Positions 13,860-16,392 of a stretch of DNA of 16,392 nucleotides are shown piece by piece. A program made the translations under genes and the position numbers. Below the pieces are notes generated by a model, which was given only the letters and a program-made list of their open reading frames with translations, ran no database searches and was not told where the DNA came from. The stretch covers positions 1 through 16,392 of the forward strand of contig CAMDQL010000036.1 in the NCBI GenBank assembly GCA_945905915.1, read 5' to 3'. The stretch's first letter is position 1. Each line of letters starts with the position of its first letter. The stretch comes from Flavobacterium psychrophilum (lineage in GTDB: Bacteria > Bacteroidota > Bacteroidia > Flavobacteriales > Flavobacteriaceae).

Positions 13860-15738
13860 CATATCACCATCAAAACCATCATTTGTCTTAGGCTATTGGC
13901 GCCCATGGAAAGAAAATTCAAATGTAATTGATAGTTATTTAGACTATTCAAAAGATGTTTCATTAGTGAAATATGGGGCAGATACAGTTGGAAAATACAT
14001 TAGTCAGGCGTCAAAAGAACAGACAGATGCTATAAATCATTTAGAAAATACTTTTGGAAGTGGATTAAGTATTCTTTCAAATCAAATGTCTGATGTCAAT
14101 TCGGGTATTAATCAATTATCTCTTCAGATGACTGAGAACAATGATAGTTTGTCTTTTATAAATAGAAAATTAGACATTCAAATAGAGCAACAAATTTTAA
14201 GTAATTTTCTATTAGAAGACATTGCTAAATTACTTAGAGTACCTGACAGCGAAAAGGAAAGGCAATACTGTATTGAATTAGGTGTAAAGTTTTTTGTAAA
14301 CGCTAAACAAGACCCTGATTTATTTGAAGATGCTTTAGAGGAATTATTAAAGGCAGAATCTATGATGAGACAAGACTATTTTGTACTTCATAGGTTAGGT
14401 TGCATTTATCTTTATGTTGAAAGATATATAAATCCAGAAAAGGCAATGGAATATTTCTTACATGCAGCAAAATATGCAAGTGTAGAATCTGACCCCAAAG
14501 CAATGCTCCTTGCAAATGTTCTTACTAATAATTTCAGTCAAGCAAATTCAAAATCCAACGATGATTCAAATAAAATAAAAATTTTAGCTTCAGATTCTTA
14601 TGAAAAAGCTGCATTTGCAGCATATGTTTTAGGGAAATTTGAAGATGCAGTGGTTCATCAAAGTAAAGCCTTAAATTATAATAAAACTGCCAAAAATTAT
14701 TTTTTGCTGGCAAAATATCAAGTAAGAAATGGAGAGTCGGCAGAAGCTGTTAAGAATTTAGATATTGCAATAGATGAAACCCCATCGTTTTTAGATGCTA
14801 TATCTAATTTATTGGAGCTAGATTTAGCTAGTGATTTAAAAGTGTTAAATCTCATAAAATTAAAAACAGAAACTATAGATAAGAAAATTGATGATTTAAT
14901 AAAAAAATGGAATAAAATAGAATCGGCAGAAGCCAATCATTATGTTAAAAAATTGAGGGACTTAAATATCCAATCTTTTGAAATCAAAACAAAAACATAT
15001 AAAGAAATCACAAATCAATCTTTAAAAGTCAATAAAAAGATTGAAAATCAGAAACTCTTAATAGATGATTTATTAATTGAAATTAACAATTCAGTGTTTT
15101 GCACGTTCAACTCAAAAGAGATAGAAGATATTATTCAAAGTTTAATTAAATCTAAAATACTTCCACTTGAAGAGATGGAAAGGGAATATATTAGATTTAA
15201 TGAAAAAGTTAAAAATGATAAAATCAAGATAGGCTCTAAATTTGCAGGTGGTTTGGTTTTTTACCTTGATAACACAGGTCAGCATGGATTGGTATGTGCA
15301 AGCAAGGATTTTGGCAATTGTTATTGGGGTATTAAAGGCGAAATTGGTGCTAAAGAAAAGAAAATAGGTTTTGGTAAAGAAAATAGTAAAAAAATTTTAG
15401 AATCATCTAGTAGTTATTATGAAACAGAAAAAGATGGATGGTTTTCAAAAAAAACTATAAAGAAGGAAATTTCCACAGCAGCAAGATTATGTTTAGAGTC
15501 TAATTATAAAGGATTTAATGATTGGTATTTACCTTCTTTAGATGAGTGTAAATTAATGTATAAAAATTTACATAAAAATAAAATTGGAAACTTTAAAAAG
15601 GATAAATATTGGAGCAGTACAGAAGATGATTCTGTTTATGCTATTGCAATTGACTTTTCAAATATTTTTAGTTTTAGTGCAGTTAATTGGAATAAAAGTT
15701 TATTTACTTGTTATGTTCGTGCTATTAGAAGTTTTTGA
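13852..15738 (+). CDS. TPR protein with C-terminal DUF1566/Lcl lectin-like domain
   Basis: Large protein of 628 residues without a signal peptide. The N-terminal region (about 1-130) contains FVLGYWRPWKE and a helical segment with HLENTFGSGLSILSNQMSDV. Residues about 135-310 form helical TPR-like repeats (DYFVLHRLGCIYLYVERY, AAFAAYVLGKFEDAVVHQSK, NYFLLAKYQVRNGESAEAVK). A long charged, probably coiled-coil section spans about 320-455. The C-terminal domain (about 459-628) is of DUF1566/Lcl type, a C-type-lectin fold: GGLVFYLDNTGQHGLVCAS, GFNDWYLPSLDECKLMY, YWSSTE and the terminal YVRAIRSF. Its last 25 codons resemble a diversity-generating-retroelement variable repeat. The ATG overlaps the stop of the preceding gene. 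It is probably the recognition or scaffold component of the operon; the function is unproven. Confidence 0.85.
   Translation: MSNISPSKPSFVLGYWRPWKENSNVIDSYLDYSKDVSLVKYGADTVGKYISQASKEQTDAINHLENTFGSGLSILSNQMSDVNSGINQLSLQMTENNDSLSFINRKLDIQIEQQILSNFLLEDIAKLLRVPDSEKERQYCIELGVKFFVNAKQDPDLFEDALEELLKAESMMRQDYFVLHRLGCIYLYVERYINPEKAMEYFLHAAKYASVESDPKAMLLANVLTNNFSQANSKSNDDSNKIKILASDSYEKAAFAAYVLGKFEDAVVHQSKALNYNKTAKNYFLLAKYQVRNGESAEAVKNLDIAIDETPSFLDAISNLLELDLASDLKVLNLIKLKTETIDKKIDDLIKKWNKIESAEANHYVKKLRDLNIQSFEIKTKTYKEITNQSLKVNKKIENQKLLIDDLLIEINNSVFCTFNSKEIEDIIQSLIKSKILPLEEMEREYIRFNEKVKNDKIKIGSKFAGGLVFYLDNTGQHGLVCASKDFGNCYWGIKGEIGAKEKKIGFGKENSKKILESSSSYYETEKDGWFSKKTIKKEISTAARLCLESNYKGFNDWYLPSLDECKLMYKNLHKNKIGNFKKDKYWSSTEDDSVYAIAIDFSNIFSFSAVNWNKSLFTCYVRAIRSF
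15661..15738 (+). other. Candidate DGR variable repeat at the 3' end of the TPR-Lcl gene
   Basis: In codons 604-621, 14 of 18 codons end in T, and their first two bases vary (AAT, ATT, TTT, AGT, GTT, ACT, TGT, TAT). All of these can arise from AAT by adenine-specific change. The invariant end YVRAIRSF follows, as in DUF1566-type retroelement targets. No template repeat and no reverse transcriptase gene lie in the window. T-ending codons are also favoured in AT-rich genomes, so the evidence is suggestive only. Confidence 0.35.
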
Positions 15739-15792
15739 GTTGGAAAGCTTGTTTAGTTCTGCATATTAAAAAACAACTTTTATAAAAAAACT

Positions 15793-16383
15793 ATGAAAGA
15801 TAAAATTGAAAAATTAAGAGAAATTTGGCGTGAAAAAAACAAATCAATAGAAGAAAATGAAAAATTAAAATTGAGCTATCTTTATGAAAAGGTGCTTCAC
15901 TTTAAAATATCTGATGAAAATGATGTCATTAGGTTGGCAATGATGGCTTATGGTTGGATGCCAACAATGAATAAAGGTAGGATGATATCATCAGAAATAG
16001 ATTTAACTTCGATTAAAGAATTATTGATTAATATTCAAAATACATCTGAACCAGAAACAGCTTTTAAATTGGTTTTCAAGGAAGGTATAGAAACAATTGA
16101 AAAATTCATAAAAATAACTAATAATTCAGTAGTTGGACTATCCAAAACTTTACATATCTTAAATCCTAAACTATTTCCAATAGTTGATAAACATGTATAT
16201 AATGGATTACTAGATTATGGAAATAATATTGGTTTTGATATGTCAAAGTACAAGTTTATTGACCTAGAATTTTATAAAGATTTTACTAAACATTTAATAA
16301 TTGAAATGAAATTAGAGGAAGTTAGAGAAATAGAAAAAATGTTATTTGATTTAGGTAAAGAAATAAGTATAAAAAACAAGTAA
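15793..16383 (+). CDS. Small helical protein with glycosylase-like C-terminal motif
   Basis: Unrecognised protein of 196 residues, helical and charged, without signal or membrane segments. Residues 113-136 (VVGLSKTLHILNPKLFPIVD then KHVY) look like the helix-hairpin-helix-to-aspartate segment of DNA-glycosylase-fold proteins. The pattern is a GLSK turn, a helix, then Pro-Ile-x-Asp-x-x-Val, with Asp132 in the place of the catalytic aspartate. No classical GxGxKTA motif is present. The N-terminal 50 residues are a basic/acidic amphipathic helix. It follows the TPR-Lcl gene by 54 bp without overlap, so it may have its own promoter or belong to the same transcript. A role in DNA binding or base removal is inference; a toxin or antitoxin-like partner is an alternative. 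Confidence 0.7.
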   Translation: MKDKIEKLREIWREKNKSIEENEKLKLSYLYEKVLHFKISDENDVIRLAMMAYGWMPTMNKGRMISSEIDLTSIKELLINIQNTSEPETAFKLVFKEGIETIEKFIKITNNSVVGLSKTLHILNPKLFPIVDKHVYNGLLDYGNNIGFDMSKYKFIDLEFYKDFTKHLIIEMKLEEVREIEKMLFDLGKEISIKNK

Positions 16384-16386
16384 ACC

Positions 16387-16392
16387 ATGAGT
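16387..16392 (+). CDS. Possible start of the next gene (cut by window end)
   Basis: An ATG (16387-16389) lies three bases after the preceding stop codon and is followed by AGT. Close spacing is the rule in this operon, so a next gene beginning MS is plausible. Only two codons are visible. Confidence 0.25.

Larger units (their letters stand above)
10655..16392. mobile_element. Genomic island in a tRNA gene (left end; continues past window)
   Basis: Everything right of the tRNA 3' fragment appears foreign. The housekeeping gene layout stops here, the genes are unfamiliar or accessory, and the base composition becomes still more AT-rich. The geometry (minus-strand tRNA, 3' half and native terminator on the left) predicts that the element extends rightward to a rebuilt tRNA-CAT gene. 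No integrase, transposase or relaxase is present in the visible 5.7 kb, so the element type cannot be named. It may be a defence island, a satellite or a decayed integrative element. Confidence 0.7.

Noticed and set aside
15739..15792. Template repeat of a retroelement directly after the TPR-Lcl gene
   Set aside because: The 54 bp show no similarity to the 3' end of the gene, so no template copy is present here.
10655..16392. Integrase, transposase, relaxase or reverse transcriptase gene in the visible island
   Set aside because: None of the reading frames carries the motifs of these families. They may lie beyond the window.
1..16392. CRISPR array, rRNA genes or riboswitches
   Set aside because: No regularly spaced direct repeats with unique spacers, no rRNA core motifs, and no recognisable FMN riboswitch before ribD (only 80 bp to the divergent GNAT gene).

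Overview
The window looks like the chromosome of a member of the Flavobacteriaceae, most likely Flavobacterium or a close relative. The sequence is strongly AT-rich. Its proteins read as typical Bacteroidota orthologues (DnaA, RibD, PrmC, HisS), genes lack Shine-Dalgarno sequences, and the intergenic gaps carry several repeat families that I associate with flavobacterial genomes. The species assignment is inference.

Positions 1 to about 10600 are housekeeping chromosome. dnaA (minus) diverges from a YbgC-type thioesterase (plus) across a very AT-rich gap. The thioesterase converges on a minus-strand cluster of ribD, a HAD phosphatase and a YigZ/IMPACT protein, joined by short overlaps. A GNAT acetyltransferase and prmC form a plus-strand pair. 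A MacB/FtsX-type permease (minus) diverges from hisS (plus), and a perfect 28-bp inverted repeat lies between them. hisS converges on a tRNA-dihydrouridine synthase, which is followed upstream by a secreted CIA30-domain protein. Three neighbouring genes (ribD, the GNAT gene and prmC) carry repeat sequences inside their reading frames. ribD and the GNAT gene hold near-identical palindromic copies read in the same frame.

At 10613-10654 lies the 3' half of a tRNA with anticodon CAT, cut exactly in the anticodon loop and still followed by its own terminator. This is the usual scar of a tyrosine-recombinase element inserted in a tRNA gene. The element should extend rightward past the window end, and the rebuilt tRNA should lie at its far end. 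No integrase is visible.

The island cargo begins with a minus-strand YqiA-like alpha/beta hydrolase. A tight plus-strand operon follows (11821-15738): a membrane-anchored OB-fold-like protein, a zinc-ribbon multi-pass membrane protein, a protein with helix-hairpin-helix DNA-glycosylase-like motifs, and a 628-residue TPR protein ending in a DUF1566/Lcl C-type-lectin-like domain. The last codons of that domain resemble the variable region of a diversity-generating retroelement target. A second small protein with a glycosylase-like motif follows (15793-16383), and another gene may start at 16387. I do not recognise this set as a named system. Two candidate DNA-glycosylase folds, a membrane module and a diversifiable-looking recognition protein on an island make an uncharacterised defence or conflict system a reasonable hypothesis, but the sequence does not prove it.
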